Shown: positions 1-9,023 of the stretch, piece after piece
Layout of the letters: every line of letters begins with the position of its first letter
How positions within the stretch are numbered: the stretch's first letter is position 1
NCBI RefSeq assembly: GCF_947496985.1
Contig: NZ_CANMEZ010000001.1
Coordinates: forward strand, 434,001 to 498,000
DNA: 64,000 nt
Source of the DNA: an uncultured Kordia sp.
GTDB taxonomy: Bacteria; Bacteroidota; Bacteroidia; Flavobacteriales; Flavobacteriaceae
Direction: 5' to 3'
Notes under the pieces: model-generated
The model's input: only the letters and a program-made list of their open reading frames with translations
What the model was told of the DNA's origin: nothing
Databases searched by the model: none
Made by a program: the position numbers and the translations under genes

Positions 1-80
1 AAACGAATCAATTCTAAAGTGCTTCTAGCTAACACATAAAATCTTATTATCATTTTTGATCTTCAAATAAGATATTGTAG

Positions 81-113
81 TATTAGCAATAACAATTATT
101 GTTATTGCTAATA
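81..113. promoter_or_regulatory. Perfect 33-nt palindrome before the first gene
   Basis: The two 16-nt arms are exactly complementary around a single central base at 97, and the element ends 4 nt before the ATG at 118. As DNA it could be an operator. As RNA it would fold into a hairpin covering the translation start region. There is no T-run after it, so a terminator for an upstream gene is less likely. The arms include CAATAAC and GTTATTG half-sites. The function is inferred; the symmetry is seen directly. Confidence 0.6.
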
Positions 114-117
114 ACGT

Positions 118-855
118 ATGAAATACATTTGTATACTTTTCATTACTTCTTTGAGTCTTCTTAGCTGTTCAAAACAGCAAAAACAACACACAGAAAATTC
201 TCATAAAAAATCTTATATACGCGACAATGTAACTGTCAATGAAAAAGTAACCTTGAAAACGTTTACTTGTCCTGATTTTTATTTCAAAACAAATAAAAAT
301 CAAGCTGATACGATTGTTTATTTTTTTGAAAAAGCCAAAATAGCAACTGGCAATCAAAAAATTGAATTAGAAAAAATGTTCTTTTGCGCATTTCCAAATT
401 CATTTGAAAACATGGAAAACATTTTTGGGTTTGATTCTGAAACAGGGAAAAGCGCAGCACTTTATATGTATTCAGATAATTTACTATCAAATCCTATTAT
501 TTCATATTTTGCAAATCTCAATTCAATTCCTTCTAAGGATTTTTATGATAAATACATAAATATTTGTGTAAATGGAATTTGGGAAGCAGATAAAATTAGA
601 GAAGGTTTTGATATTTATAAACGATTTCAAAATGACACAAAAGCTATCTGTAAAGTACTTTCCAAAAGGAATAAGAAAGACATTTACAGTGTTTTTAGGT
701 TTATTTTTGATGGACCGCATCCTGATCATGAGGAAAATCATAAAATATATAAAAGTATACATCCTTTAATTGAAAAAGAAAATCCAGTATTAGCAACGAT
801 ATTAAAAAATGCTTTCGACAATTTATTAAAACAAAAAACACATGGCCATCATTAA
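118..855 (+). CDS. Hypothetical lipoprotein
   Basis: A 245-residue protein that I do not recognise. The N-terminus is a lipoprotein signal peptide (hydrophobic residues 4-15 followed by LLSC, Cys17), so it should be exported and lipid-anchored. The mature part is Lys/Asn/Phe-rich with a few scattered Cys residues, has no membrane segment, and ends in a His-rich tail (HGHH). It overlaps the next gene by 14 nt, which suggests coupled translation with the following lipoprotein. The palindrome at 81-113 lies immediately upstream and may control it. Confidence 0.75.
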   Translation: MKYICILFITSLSLLSCSKQQKQHTENSHKKSYIRDNVTVNEKVTLKTFTCPDFYFKTNKNQADTIVYFFEKAKIATGNQKIELEKMFFCAFPNSFENMENIFGFDSETGKSAALYMYSDNLLSNPIISYFANLNSIPSKDFYDKYINICVNGIWEADKIREGFDIYKRFQNDTKAICKVLSKRNKKDIYSVFRFIFDGPHPDHEENHKIYKSIHPLIEKENPVLATILKNAFDNLLKQKTHGHH

Positions 856-1363
856 AAAATTATGCCTACTCTTCATTGGATTTCTATGTATTAATTGTGC
901 TAGACCACAAAAAGCAAAAGAAAAACAACCTATAAAAATCGAAAACACATTTGATGTTGAAGCTGTAAAATGGTTCAAAACTCCAGGAAATGGAACAATC
1001 AAAGGCGTTGCAAAATTTAAGTCGAAAAATGGAGAAACGCGTTTTGGGGAAAAGTTTAGAATAGAATTAATGCCAGATTGTTTATACACGCAAGAACGAT
1101 TACATCATATTTATAAAAATACTAATGCTGGGTATGTGCATGTAGAAAACGGAATTCCGACGTTTACACCAGATCCTAAAGAATATCACGATACTAAGAA
1201 AACCATGTGTAATGAAAAAGGTGAATTTGAATTTACAAATCTTCCTGCTGGAGATTATTACATTATAGCTTTTATGCTTTGGGATAAAACTGGTGGCGGC
1301 ATTATGCAATATGTACAACTCAAAGAAGGTGAAACACAAAATATAGAAATGCTTAATTTTTAA
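842..1363 (+). CDS. Lipoprotein with a carboxypeptidase-regulatory-like beta domain
   Basis: A 173-residue protein starting inside the 3' end of the preceding gene. It has a signal peptide with lipobox INC (Cys19). The mature part resembles a carboxypeptidase-regulatory or transthyretin-like beta-sandwich: an N-terminal GTIKGVAKF strand and a later pattern CNEKGEFEFTNLPAGDYYI, typical of that fold near its C-terminal strands. Such domains usually act in binding or as structural modules at the cell surface. The ligand is unknown. The domain call comes from pattern recognition only. Confidence 0.65.
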   Translation: MAIIKKLCLLFIGFLCINCARPQKAKEKQPIKIENTFDVEAVKWFKTPGNGTIKGVAKFKSKNGETRFGEKFRIELMPDCLYTQERLHHIYKNTNAGYVHVENGIPTFTPDPKEYHDTKKTMCNEKGEFEFTNLPAGDYYIIAFMLWDKTGGGIMQYVQLKEGETQNIEMLNF

Positions 1364-1404
1364 AGTAATTCCTTAAAAATTAAGCTTCACAAACAATTAC
1401 ATTC

Positions 1405-1941
1405 ATGATACACACTTTTTTAAAAGCAAAACATTGGCAACTTTTTTTGACACTATATGGACTACCTTTTCTCTTTATATTTTTTTATATAATATCTGAT
1501 ATTTTCACAATCTTTAATAATACTTCAACTCCTTTTGATAGTAGTTTGGCTATTTTTTTCAAAATATTCCCGTTTATATCAATCATTTTTGTAATAGGAT
1601 TTCTTGGTTGGCTTTGGACAATAGCTGTTGGATTACAACAACATATTCCTCCAGCTATAAAAATGAAAAGAACTAGGTTCAATGTCTTTATAAGTATTGC
1701 TTTTGTATATACTGTATTTTTTATACTTCAGCAAGATGGAATAATTACAGGACAATCAGAAGGTTTTAAATTGCTTCTTTCATTAATACCAGCATTACAT
1801 ATATTTTCTATGTTTTGTGTTTTTTATGCCCTATACTTTGTTGCTAAAACCATCAAAACTGCAAAATTACAAAGAGAAGTAAAATTTAGTGAGTTCTCAG
1901 AAGAGTTCTTTTTGTTATGGTTTTATATTATTGGAATCTGA
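1405..1941 (+). CDS. Small integral membrane protein, apparently cut short by an in-frame TGA
   Basis: A 178-residue protein with about four hydrophobic segments (roughly residues 14-34, 47-75, 93-112 and 123-147) and a basic loop between the second and third. The family is not identified with certainty. The reading frame ends in FLLWFYIIGI followed by TGA at 1939-1941. If that stop were a TGG Trp codon, the frame would continue for 16 more residues, beginning IIQPKIN, to a TAA at 1990-1992. Flavobacterial membrane proteins often end in a WFFPIGIWxIQPRIN-like motif as I remember them, so this copy probably lost its C-terminal tail by a nonsense change. Confidence 0.65.
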   Translation: MIHTFLKAKHWQLFLTLYGLPFLFIFFYIISDIFTIFNNTSTPFDSSLAIFFKIFPFISIIFVIGFLGWLWTIAVGLQQHIPPAIKMKRTRFNVFISIAFVYTVFFILQQDGIITGQSEGFKLLLSLIPALHIFSMFCVFYALYFVAKTIKTAKLQREVKFSEFSEEFFLLWFYIIGI

Positions 1942-1992
1942 ATAATTCAACCAAAAATAAACAAGCTTTACAACGAGTATAAACCACAATAA
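1942..1992 (+). pseudogene. In-frame remnant of the C-terminal tail of the preceding membrane protein
   Basis: These 16 codons plus TAA follow the TGA at 1939-1941 in the same frame. They encode IIQPKINKLYNEYKPQ, which looks like the natural end of the upstream protein (the IQPKIN motif). Either TGG changed to TGA, or this is a sequencing error. It is not an independent gene, because it has no start codon. Confidence 0.45.
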
Positions 1993-2029
1993 ACCATTAA
2001 CATTAACACTACTTTTTATTAAGAATTGC

Positions 2030-2037
2030 TATCTTTA
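2030..2037 (+). promoter_or_regulatory. Possible Bacteroidota -7 element (TATCTTTA)
   Basis: TATCTTTA matches the TAnnTTTG consensus at all but the last base and lies about 45 nt before the ATG at 2082. A small inverted repeat, AACGAT (2052-2057) and ATCGTT (2062-2067) with a 4-nt loop, lies between it and the start codon. No clear -33 TTTG is visible, so support is weak. Confidence 0.3.
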
Positions 2038-2081
2038 AGCATACATTAATAACGATTATTATCGTTTACCAAAAAAGTACG

Positions 2082-2687
2082 ATGTTCAAATACAAATACT
2101 TACTACTAACTGTTTTTTGTTTAGCGCTCTTTTCTTGTGGGAAAAAATTTGACGCTACAGATGGACGTGCCTTTATTAAAAATGCTCAAGAAGCAATACA
2201 ACAAAATGATCTTGCACTAGCAGAATCATACCTAGACAAAGCTAGTAAAAGCGATTATGGTTTCTGTGGAAACTCTTGGGCAGGTGCAAAAGGAGCTATT
2301 ACACTTATACAAGCAGAAATATTAAATAAAAAAAAGAAACATGATGAAGCCTTACAACTTTTGGAGGCTATGAATGGATGCCCTTTAGGAGCAGATTGCA
2401 ACAAACGTGATTCTTTAAAAATTGAAACACTGTTTCTTAAACATGGTAAAGACAAAGTTGTAAAAGCATTCCAATCCGTATCAACGGTAAAAAAACATGT
2501 TAACGAACATGGTTTTGATTCATATTCCGTTTACATTGAAGAATTAGCGTATACATTTACTTTTGGCGAAAGTTTCCCTGATTATAAATTTGATGAAAAT
2601 GATAGAATTATCATCCCAAAAATTGATTATAACAATTTCTTTAGTATTCTAAAAGCTTATAATTTTTATGCATTATTGGAAAACTAA
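2082..2687 (+). CDS. Hypothetical lipoprotein with a TPR-like helical region
   Basis: A 201-residue protein. Its signal peptide ends in the lipobox LFSC (Cys19), so it should be a lipid-anchored envelope protein. Residues about 30-105 contain two helical hairpins (AIQQNDLALAESYLDKASK; KKKKHDEALQLLEAMNGCP) with the spacing of tetratricopeptide repeats, separated by a Gly/Cys-containing insert. I see no catalytic motif. It converges on the TauE/SafE-like gene 6 nt downstream on the opposite strand. No family name can be given. Confidence 0.7.
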   Translation: MFKYKYLLLTVFCLALFSCGKKFDATDGRAFIKNAQEAIQQNDLALAESYLDKASKSDYGFCGNSWAGAKGAITLIQAEILNKKKKHDEALQLLEAMNGCPLGADCNKRDSLKIETLFLKHGKDKVVKAFQSVSTVKKHVNEHGFDSYSVYIEELAYTFTFGESFPDYKFDENDRIIIPKIDYNNFFSILKAYNFYALLEN

Positions 2688-2693
2688 TTTTCT

Positions 2694-3398
2694 TTAATGA
2701 CAATTCATTGTATTGGTTACCAAGCCAGCATTTGGTGCTGGGGAAATATAAGGAATTCCTAAACCTAATCCACGCAAAATAAATAATATACCAATTAAAA
2801 CTACCAATACAGGAATTGCTTTTTGAATGCGTTGTTTTACCGAAGTGTTTAAAAATTTACCTAAATAAATAGCTGTTGTCATTAACGGAATTGTTCCCAA
2901 TCCAAATAGAATCATATACAAGCTTCCTTGATAAATACTTCCTGTTGCAATGGCTCCAAAAATTGCCATATACACCAATCCGCATGGTAAAAACCCATTT
3001 AGAAAACCAATGGTAAAAAACGTATCTAGACTTTTCTTTTTGAACTGTGCGCCCAAACTCGATTTTAACTTTGAAATTACATTAAAAATAGGTTTTGAAA
3101 AATTATACTTACTGAAAATTTTATAAGGAATACTAATGGCTACAATCATCAAAACACCAATCACAATTGATAGTTTTTGTTGCATCCCAAAAATGTAAAT
3201 ACTTTTTCCAAGCATTCCAAAAATAAGCCCTATGGTTGCATAAGATATTAATCTACCCATGTGATATAAAAGCACTTGTGCTATTTTTTTATAACTATTT
3301 GTACGATCTACAGGCAACATAAAAGCAATTGGCCCACACATACCAACGCAGTGGAAACTTCCTAATAACCCTAATATAAAACCTGATACTAACATCAA
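2694..3398 (-). CDS. TauE/SafE-like (COG2836-type) membrane protein of the cbb3 oxidase locus
   Basis: A 234-residue integral membrane protein with about six hydrophobic segments. Near the N-terminus it has HCVGMCGP (His16, Cys17, Cys21) and in the middle GFLPCGLVYM, a hallmark of the DsbD-like/COG2836 group. These proteins are often annotated as sulfite exporters, but their repeated placement beside ccoG, ccoH and ccoI points to copper handling or redox steps in cbb3 oxidase assembly. It is the last gene of the minus-strand oxidase locus, about 100 nt after ccoH. The start could be either of two adjacent Met codons. The family is fairly sure; the substrate is inferred. Confidence 0.8.
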   Translation of the reverse strand: MMLVSGFILGLLGSFHCVGMCGPIAFMLPVDRTNSYKKIAQVLLYHMGRLISYATIGLIFGMLGKSIYIFGMQQKLSIVIGVLMIVAISIPYKIFSKYNFSKPIFNVISKLKSSLGAQFKKKSLDTFFTIGFLNGFLPCGLVYMAIFGAIATGSIYQGSLYMILFGLGTIPLMTTAIYLGKFLNTSVKQRIQKAIPVLVVLIGILFILRGLGLGIPYISPAPNAGLVTNTMNCH

Positions 3399-3420
3399 AA
3401 AAACTTATTTTTTAATTAAA

Positions 3421-3452
3421 TCTCAACTGCGCTCGATTTGACATTTTTTTCA
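3421..3452. repeat. Degenerate dispersed intergenic repeat (GCGCTCGA type)
   Basis: The segment reads CAACTGCGCTCGATTTGACA and lies between two oxidase assembly genes. It resembles the short GCGCTCGA / TTGACA sequences that recur in intergenic DNA of many Flavobacteriaceae. It is part of the same class as the segments at 3960-4030, 9204-9223 and 62359-62378. The family assignment rests on memory of similar genomes. Confidence 0.35.
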
Positions 3453-3495
3453 ATTCAAAAAAACATAAAACTATAAGCATAAAACTCTAAACCGA

Positions 3496-3942
3496 TTAAT
3501 ACACCAATACTTCCTTATACATATACGTTTCATCTTCATAGCTCCAATCAACCTTAATGTCCCAGCGACCATCTAGCAAACGATTGTCAGGTATGAGCAA
3601 TGTGTGGTCCGATAACGAAATGTGCATTTCGAAATCGTGTTGTTTACTCGATGGTCTATATAGGAACACTTTTCCTTTTATACTTTCTTCAGTTAACGAT
3701 TTTGGAAACTTCAATACAATTCCTGAACTGATACGTTCCCAAGAAATATTTTCGGAGAGTTTTTGCGCGTTTTTCAACTTATCTATATCACTTTGATATG
3801 CCAATTCGGCTTCGTAATACGATTCCGTTACCAAATCATGGTCATATTCTTGCTTTATATTCATATTAATTACAAAGTACATGATGAAGCTGATAAAGCC
3901 TATAAATGCTAATACGATTCCTGTTCCCCAATTTATTTTCAT
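3496..3942 (-). CDS. ccoH: FixH/CcoH family cbb3 oxidase assembly protein
   Basis: A 148-residue protein with one N-terminal membrane anchor (residues about 6-26) preceded by KINWGTG. Its periplasmic domain includes DHDLVTESYYEAELAYQ, the conserved FixH signature region, and ends in a beta-rich portion with RWDIKVDW. FixH/CcoH proteins stabilise the assembling cbb3 oxidase and act with CcoG, CcoI and CcoS. It follows ccoG with about 90 nt between them, containing repeat-like sequence. Length and architecture are typical. Confidence 0.9.
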   Translation of the reverse strand: MKINWGTGIVLAFIGFISFIMYFVINMNIKQEYDHDLVTESYYEAELAYQSDIDKLKNAQKLSENISWERISSGIVLKFPKSLTEESIKGKVFLYRPSSKQHDFEMHISLSDHTLLIPDNRLLDGRWDIKVDWSYEDETYMYKEVLVY

Positions 3943-3957
3943 GGTTTCTATTTTTTA

Positions 3958-4030
3958 TGGCTTGCTTCGAGTGCCTCAGCAAGCTTTGCTTTTTTAAGTA
4001 TCACAATAACGGTTATTGAACTTGTCGAAA
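3958..4030. repeat. Intergenic repeat remnants with short palindromes between ccoG and ccoH
   Basis: The interval contains GCTTGC...GCAAGC arms around TTCGAGTGCCTCA, then a perfect 15-nt palindrome, CAATAACGGTTATTG, at 4004-4018, and AACTTGTCGAAAT at its end. These modules look like fragments of dispersed flavobacterial intergenic repeats rather than a promoter for ccoH. Processing or mRNA-stability effects within the operon are possible. Confidence 0.4.
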
Positions 4031-4032
4031 TA

Positions 4033-5460
4033 TTAATTATACGTTGATGGTCCTATAAAGCTTACTGTGGTAGTTTCTATCAACTTGTCATCACTATATA
4101 CTTCAACGGTTATTTTATTTTTTCCGCTTTTCAGTTGACTTTTCGGAATTTCTATAAACAGTGTTCCTTCTGCAATTCCCTGTCTTGGAATAACAAAATG
4201 TTCCGTGTTTGTTACAGGTTTTATAGTTCCACCTTTGTACTTTCTAATTTTAAAATGTACCTGTTCAATAGAATCTGTGGTTTTATTTATCAATTTATAG
4301 GTAAATACATTACTGATTCTGTTGTCCGCTTTTGTTTCATATAATTGACCTGATAATCGTAAAATATTTGCTTCTACATCATTTCTAATCATTAACATTC
4401 CAATCAACACACCAATTAAAATGACTAAAACCGCTGTGTATCCTTTTAATCGTGGTGTAAATTTGAATTTTTCCTTCTTTTCAATTTCAGATTCACTTGT
4501 ATATCGAATCAACCCTTTTGGCAAATCTACCTTTTCCATTATGGTATCACACTCGTCAATACAGGCTGTACAATTGACACATTCTAACTGTGTTCCATTT
4601 CTAATATCGATTCCTGTTGGACAAACATTTACACATTGAAAACAATCAATACAATCACCATGACCAAGTTCTACTCTATCTTCATTTTTACGAAACTTCT
4701 TTCGTCCGTTATCTCCTTCTCCACGTTTATGATCGTACGCTACCAATATTGATTTATCATCTAATAATACACCTTGTAATCTTCCGTAAGGACATGCTAT
4801 AATACATACTTGCTCACGAAACCATGCAAATACAAAGTAGAATACTGCCGTAAATATCAACAGTGGAAATAAGGTTCCTAAATGCTTAAAAGGACCATCT
4901 GTAATATCTTGTATCAACTGATCACTTCCTATGAGATAGGCTAAAAACACATTCGCAATCACAAATGAAATCACTAAAAATAAAAACCATTTTAAAAGTC
5001 GCTTCTTAACTTTTTCTGCATTCCAAGCTTGTTTCGCAAGTCGTGTTTGTTTTCCTCTATCACCTTCAATCCAGTATTCAATACGTCTGAAAACCATTTC
5101 TAAAAAGATAGTTTGTGGACAAATCCAACCGCAAAAAATACGTCCAAAAGCAACGGTAAACAATGTGATAAATATGACTCCTATAATCATGGAGATTACC
5201 ACTAAGTGAAAATCTTGTGGCCAAAACGGAAATCCAAAGATATTGAAACGTCTTTCCAATACATTGAACAGTAAAAATTGGTTTCCATTTATTTTTATAA
5301 ATGGTGCAGCTAGTAAAAATGTTAGTAATACGTAGCTGACAATTTTTCGCCATTCGTAGTATTTTCCACTTGGTTTCTTTGGAAATATCCAAGCGCGTTT
5401 TCCTTCTTCATTAATGGTTCCAATGGAATCTCTGAATGTTTCGTTTTCTGGCGTTTCCAC
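4033..5460 (-). CDS. ccoG: CcoG/RdxA: cbb3 oxidase assembly ferredoxin-like membrane protein
   Basis: A 475-residue polyferredoxin-type membrane protein. Hydrophobic segments occupy roughly residues 40-60, 85-110, 155-175, 190-215 and 335-360. Two 4Fe-4S motifs are complete: Cys270, 273, 276 and 280, and Cys294, 297, 300 and 304. The IFCGWICPQTIF and CIIACPYGRLQG motifs of the CcoG family are also present. A C-terminal Ig-like domain (about 370-475) is typical. CcoG is thought to reduce Cu(II) for delivery to the cbb3 active site. It lies 12 nt after ccoP in the same operon. Confidence 0.95.
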   Translation of the reverse strand: METPENETFRDSIGTINEEGKRAWIFPKKPSGKYYEWRKIVSYVLLTFLLAAPFIKINGNQFLLFNVLERRFNIFGFPFWPQDFHLVVISMIIGVIFITLFTVAFGRIFCGWICPQTIFLEMVFRRIEYWIEGDRGKQTRLAKQAWNAEKVKKRLLKWFLFLVISFVIANVFLAYLIGSDQLIQDITDGPFKHLGTLFPLLIFTAVFYFVFAWFREQVCIIACPYGRLQGVLLDDKSILVAYDHKRGEGDNGRKKFRKNEDRVELGHGDCIDCFQCVNVCPTGIDIRNGTQLECVNCTACIDECDTIMEKVDLPKGLIRYTSESEIEKKEKFKFTPRLKGYTAVLVILIGVLIGMLMIRNDVEANILRLSGQLYETKADNRISNVFTYKLINKTTDSIEQVHFKIRKYKGGTIKPVTNTEHFVIPRQGIAEGTLFIEIPKSQLKSGKNKITVEVYSDDKLIETTTVSFIGPSTYN

Positions 5461-5472
5461 AATAACTAGTTG

Positions 5473-6417
5473 TTAGTTTGTTGGTGTTTCCGTTGCTATT
5501 TTTGTTGAATCGTTTACTTTGATACTTTCTTCTCCTTCAGTAATTTCTGGAGTCCAAATTTCTCCTTCAGGAGCTTTAGGTTCTGCTGGAGTAGTTCCTT
5601 GAAAGTTCAATACATAACTTGCTACTTGCGCAATTTGAGATGGTTTCAATTCTTTTTTCCAAGCTTCCATTCCTTTTCCACTTCGTCCACCTTCTGAAAT
5701 TGTTCTGAAGACATTGTTGATACCACCACCTAAAATCCAATGTTTATCTGTTAGATTTGGACCAATTCCTCCTCCTCCATCGATTTTATGACAGGCTATA
5801 CATTTTTCTGTGAAAATTGCTTTCCCTGCACTAATGTCTCCTGGTTCTGTTAGTACAACTACTGTTTTGTAGTCTACTAAATCTTTTGCTGTTTTTAGAT
5901 ATTCTTGATATGCTTTGTCTGCTTCTACATATTCTACAGCCAATTCATCATATTGATTCTCTCCATTGAACACATGATATTTGAACATATAGATAACTGC
6001 AAAAAATATTGAAATATAGAAACTGTACAACCACCATGGTGGCAAGTTATTATCTAATTCTTTAATGCCATCATAATTATGATCTAAGATGATTTCGGCT
6101 TCTTCTTCAATTGGTTTCGAACCGAGTAGTTTTTTATAGGTTTCCTTAAACCATTTAAATTCTGGAACTTTATTTTTCTTCGCTAAATAGGCTTCTTTCT
6201 GTGTTTCTGTTAAGCTATTTAGTAAAATTCGTTCTAACGCAGCTACAATACCTTCTATCGCTATTAATATTAAAATAACTAATACTAAGAAGAGCATCAC
6301 CATTGGCTCTGCCATAAAAGCTGGTCGATCTCCAGAGTCAATAAAATATTCAATACCTCCAAATATTAGGAAGAATATGACAAGGACGCGAACCCAAGAT
6401 GGAATTAGATTTCTCAT
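5473..6417 (-). CDS. ccoP: cbb3 oxidase subunit III, CcoP cytochrome c
   Basis: A 314-residue membrane-anchored cytochrome c. N-terminal hydrophobic segments (about 8-25 and 38-60) are followed by a third near 128-145 within the CcoP N-terminal domain, where NLPPWWLYSFYISI is the family hallmark. One haem c site is visible: CIACH with Cys206, Cys209 and His210. The axial Met is probably in GKGMEAWKKEL. Proteobacterial CcoP is usually dihaem; this mono-haem form is normal for Bacteroidota. The start overlaps the end of ccoQ by 4 nt. Confidence 0.95.
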   Translation of the reverse strand: MRNLIPSWVRVLVIFFLIFGGIEYFIDSGDRPAFMAEPMVMLFLVLVILILIAIEGIVAALERILLNSLTETQKEAYLAKKNKVPEFKWFKETYKKLLGSKPIEEEAEIILDHNYDGIKELDNNLPPWWLYSFYISIFFAVIYMFKYHVFNGENQYDELAVEYVEADKAYQEYLKTAKDLVDYKTVVVLTEPGDISAGKAIFTEKCIACHKIDGGGGIGPNLTDKHWILGGGINNVFRTISEGGRSGKGMEAWKKELKPSQIAQVASYVLNFQGTTPAEPKAPEGEIWTPEITEGEESIKVNDSTKIATETPTN

Positions 6418-6602
6418 AGTTTCTGGTTGTTATGTTGATTATCTAATGGAATATTGCTCACTTTTGTGATGTATTCTTTTTTTGCTGTGATTACCCACCA
6501 AAATAGTATTACGAAAAAGGTAAAGAAGATGAGTAAGGAGATGAGCGGATAGATTTCTATTCCTGTAATGCTCTCCATATGATTTTTTACAAATTTTAGC
6601 AT
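6414..6602 (-). CDS. ccoQ: CcoQ-like small cbb3 oxidase subunit
   Basis: A 62-residue protein with a single membrane segment (about residues 18-37, YPLISLLIFFTFFVILFWWV) and a polar tail with Lys and Asn. Size and position between ccoNO and ccoP identify it as the CcoQ/FixQ subunit, which helps stabilise the complex. Its stop overlaps the ccoP start (ATGA type), so translation is probably coupled. Confidence 0.85.
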   Translation of the reverse strand: MLKFVKNHMESITGIEIYPLISLLIFFTFFVILFWWVITAKKEYITKVSNIPLDNQHNNQKL

Positions 6603-6607
6603 GCTAC

Positions 6608-8806
6608 TTATTTTTGTGTGGTTTGTAATTCGTCTTTTACTTTAATGTCTGTTCCTAAGCGTTGTAAGTAGGCAATTAATGCCGTAATTTCACGATCTTT
6701 AATAGGAATGAAGGTTTCTCCAGTTTCTGCTGCTGATTTTTTAGCTTCTTCAAACGACGCTTTTAAATCAGGATCTTCATATAGGTTTCGTACAATACCT
6801 AAAGCTTGTTCGTCCATCGATTTCATTGCTTCTGCAATTTCTTCTTGCGAATACGGAACACCTAAGGTTACCATCGCTTCCATTTTATCTTGCGTCATTG
6901 ATTTGTCTAAGGCATTCCGTATCAACCATGGATAGGAAGGCATAATAGATTTTTCTTCTATTCCGCGTGGATCGTACATGTGTTTATAATGCCAAGAGTC
7001 AGATTTCAATCCACCTTCACGATGTAAATCAGGTCCAGTACGTTTACTTCCCCATAGGAATGGATGATCGTATACAAATTCTCCTGCTTTTGAGTATTCA
7101 CCATAACGTTCTACTTCACTTCTAAATGGTCTAATCATTTGCGAGTGACAACCTACACAACCTTCCCTTATGTAGATATCTCTACCTTCTAGTTCTAATG
7201 GCGTATATGGTTTTACTTCCGCTATTGTTGGAATATTAGAATCAATCATGATGGTTGGCACAATTTGTACAATTCCTCCAATTAAAATTGCAATCGTAGC
7301 ATAAATTGTTAGTTTGATAGGCTTACGCTCTAACCAAGTGTGCCATCCTTCTCCTTTGGTACGTTTTTTAGAAACACGTTGCAATGCTGGCGCTTCTGCT
7401 AATTCGTCTGTTACTTTATGTTTCGATTTCACAATTGTCATCACAACATTATATGCTAAGATGAACATACCGAAGATGAATAATGAACCTCCTATGGCAC
7501 GCATCCAATACATTGGAATAATCTCCGTAACCGTTTCTAAGAAGTTTCCATACACTAATCGTCCATCATCTCCGAATTGTTTCCACATAAATGCTTGTGT
7601 AAATCCTGCTACATACATTGGTAACGCATACATAATGATCCCTAAAGTTCCAATCCAGAAATGTGCATTTGCCAACCCTTTAGAATATAATTTCGTTTTG
7701 AACAATCGTGGTATTAACCAATATACCATACCAAAGGTTAGGAATCCGTTCCAAGCCAATGCGCCAACGTGTACGTGAGCAATAATCCAATCGGTAAAGT
7801 GAGCAATTGCATTTACATTTTTCAAGGATAACATTGGGCCTTCAAAGGTTGCCATTCCATATCCTGTAATCGCTACTACCATGAATTTTAATACTGGGTC
7901 TGTTCGTACTTTATCCCAAGCTCCACGAAGTGTTAGTAATCCGTTGATCATTCCTCCCCAAGAAGGCATTAGTAACATTACTGAAAAGGCAACTCCTAAG
8001 TTTTGTGCCCATTCTGGCAACGCTGTATATAACAAGTGATGCGGTCCTGCCCAGATGTATATGAAAATTAACGACCAAAAATGCACAATAGATAATCTGT
8101 ACGAATAAATTGGTCGGTTTGCCGCTTTTGGAATGAAATAATACATCAATCCTAAAAATGGTGTAGTTAGAAAGAATGCTACTGCATTGTGTCCATACCA
8201 CCATTGTACTAAGGCATCTTGTACACCTGCGTATACAGAGTAACTTTTCATAGCACTTACTGGCAATTCTAAACTGTTAAATATGTGTAATACTGCAACC
8301 GTTACAAATGTTGCTAGGTAAAACCAAACCGCTACGTATAAGTGACGTTGTCTTCTTTTTAAGATTGTCCAAATCATATTAGCACCAAAGGCAACCCAAA
8401 TAATTGCGATGGCAATATCAAAGGGCCATTCGAGTTCGGCATATTCTTTAGAAGTTGTATACCCTAAAGGAAGTGTTATGGCGGCTCCAACAATGATTAA
8501 TTGCCATCCCCAAAAGTTAATATTACTGAGTAAATCACTTGCCATTCGGGCTTTTAATAATCGTTGTAGCGAGTAATAGACACCCGCAAAAATGGCATTC
8601 CCGACAAAGGCAAAAATTACTGCATTTGTATGTAATGGACGTAAACGTCCAAAACTCAGCCAAGAGAAACCTTCAAACCAAGTTGGAAATAAAAATAAGA
8701 ATGCCAATAGTAAACCTATCAACATTCCAACGATTCCCCAAACTATGGTTGCGTAGATGAATTTTTTAACGATTTTATTATCGTAATAAAACTGTTGGAG
8801 TTCCAT
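6608..8806 (-). CDS. ccoNO: cbb3 oxidase fused subunit I and II, CcoN-CcoO
   Basis: A 732-residue fusion. Residues about 1-480 form the CcoN haem-copper catalytic core with many membrane segments and conserved His motifs ([46 protein letters not shown]). Residues about 500-732 form the CcoO mono-haem cytochrome, with [12 protein letters not shown] (Cys550, Cys553, His554). The fusion is the usual arrangement in Bacteroidota. It reduces O2 to water at low oxygen and pumps protons. It sits 24 nt after ccoS and 5 nt before ccoQ. Confidence 0.96.
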   Translation of the reverse strand: MELQQFYYDNKIVKKFIYATIVWGIVGMLIGLLLAFLFLFPTWFEGFSWLSFGRLRPLHTNAVIFAFVGNAIFAGVYYSLQRLLKARMASDLLSNINFWGWQLIIVGAAITLPLGYTTSKEYAELEWPFDIAIAIIWVAFGANMIWTILKRRQRHLYVAVWFYLATFVTVAVLHIFNSLELPVSAMKSYSVYAGVQDALVQWWYGHNAVAFFLTTPFLGLMYYFIPKAANRPIYSYRLSIVHFWSLIFIYIWAGPHHLLYTALPEWAQNLGVAFSVMLLMPSWGGMINGLLTLRGAWDKVRTDPVLKFMVVAITGYGMATFEGPMLSLKNVNAIAHFTDWIIAHVHVGALAWNGFLTFGMVYWLIPRLFKTKLYSKGLANAHFWIGTLGIIMYALPMYVAGFTQAFMWKQFGDDGRLVYGNFLETVTEIIPMYWMRAIGGSLFIFGMFILAYNVVMTIVKSKHKVTDELAEAPALQRVSKKRTKGEGWHTWLERKPIKLTIYATIAILIGGIVQIVPTIMIDSNIPTIAEVKPYTPLELEGRDIYIREGCVGCHSQMIRPFRSEVERYGEYSKAGEFVYDHPFLWGSKRTGPDLHREGGLKSDSWHYKHMYDPRGIEEKSIMPSYPWLIRNALDKSMTQDKMEAMVTLGVPYSQEEIAEAMKSMDEQALGIVRNLYEDPDLKASFEEAKKSAAETGETFIPIKDREITALIAYLQRLGTDIKVKDELQTTQK

Positions 8807-8830
8807 AATTATACGTATTTATTATTGTAG

Positions 8831-9004
8831 TTAGTTTTGTTTTGTTGTTGTTTTCTCTTTTACCAATTCATCTTCAAAAAGCATCCGAACTGATGGCGTA
8901 TAACTGTCGTCAAATTGTCCGCTTCGAACCGCTATGATAAAGGCGACGAAAAAGAAGATTGCGACTACAATACTTATTGTTAGTAAAACATATATAACAC
9001 TCAT
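8831..9004 (-). CDS. ccoS: CcoS, cbb3 oxidase assembly protein
   Basis: A 57-residue protein translated directly from the minus strand: it begins MSVIYVLLTISIVVAIFFFV and continues AFIIAVRSGQFDDSYTPSVR. The single N-terminal membrane helix followed by the G-Q-F-D-D motif is diagnostic of CcoS/FixS, needed for cofactor insertion into cbb3 oxidase. It is the first gene of the ccoS-NO-Q-P-G-H run and directly follows the Fnr-type site and promoter at 9024-9067. Confidence 0.93.
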   Translation of the reverse strand: MSVIYVLLTISIVVAIFFFVAFIIAVRSGQFDDSYTPSVRMLFEDELVKEKTTTKQN

Positions 9005-9023
9005 ACCTATTGAAGTTATGGTT

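Noticed and set aside
7314-7778. Open frame of 154 codons antisense to ccoNO
   Set aside because: It lies wholly within the highly conserved oxidase gene and has no family motif.
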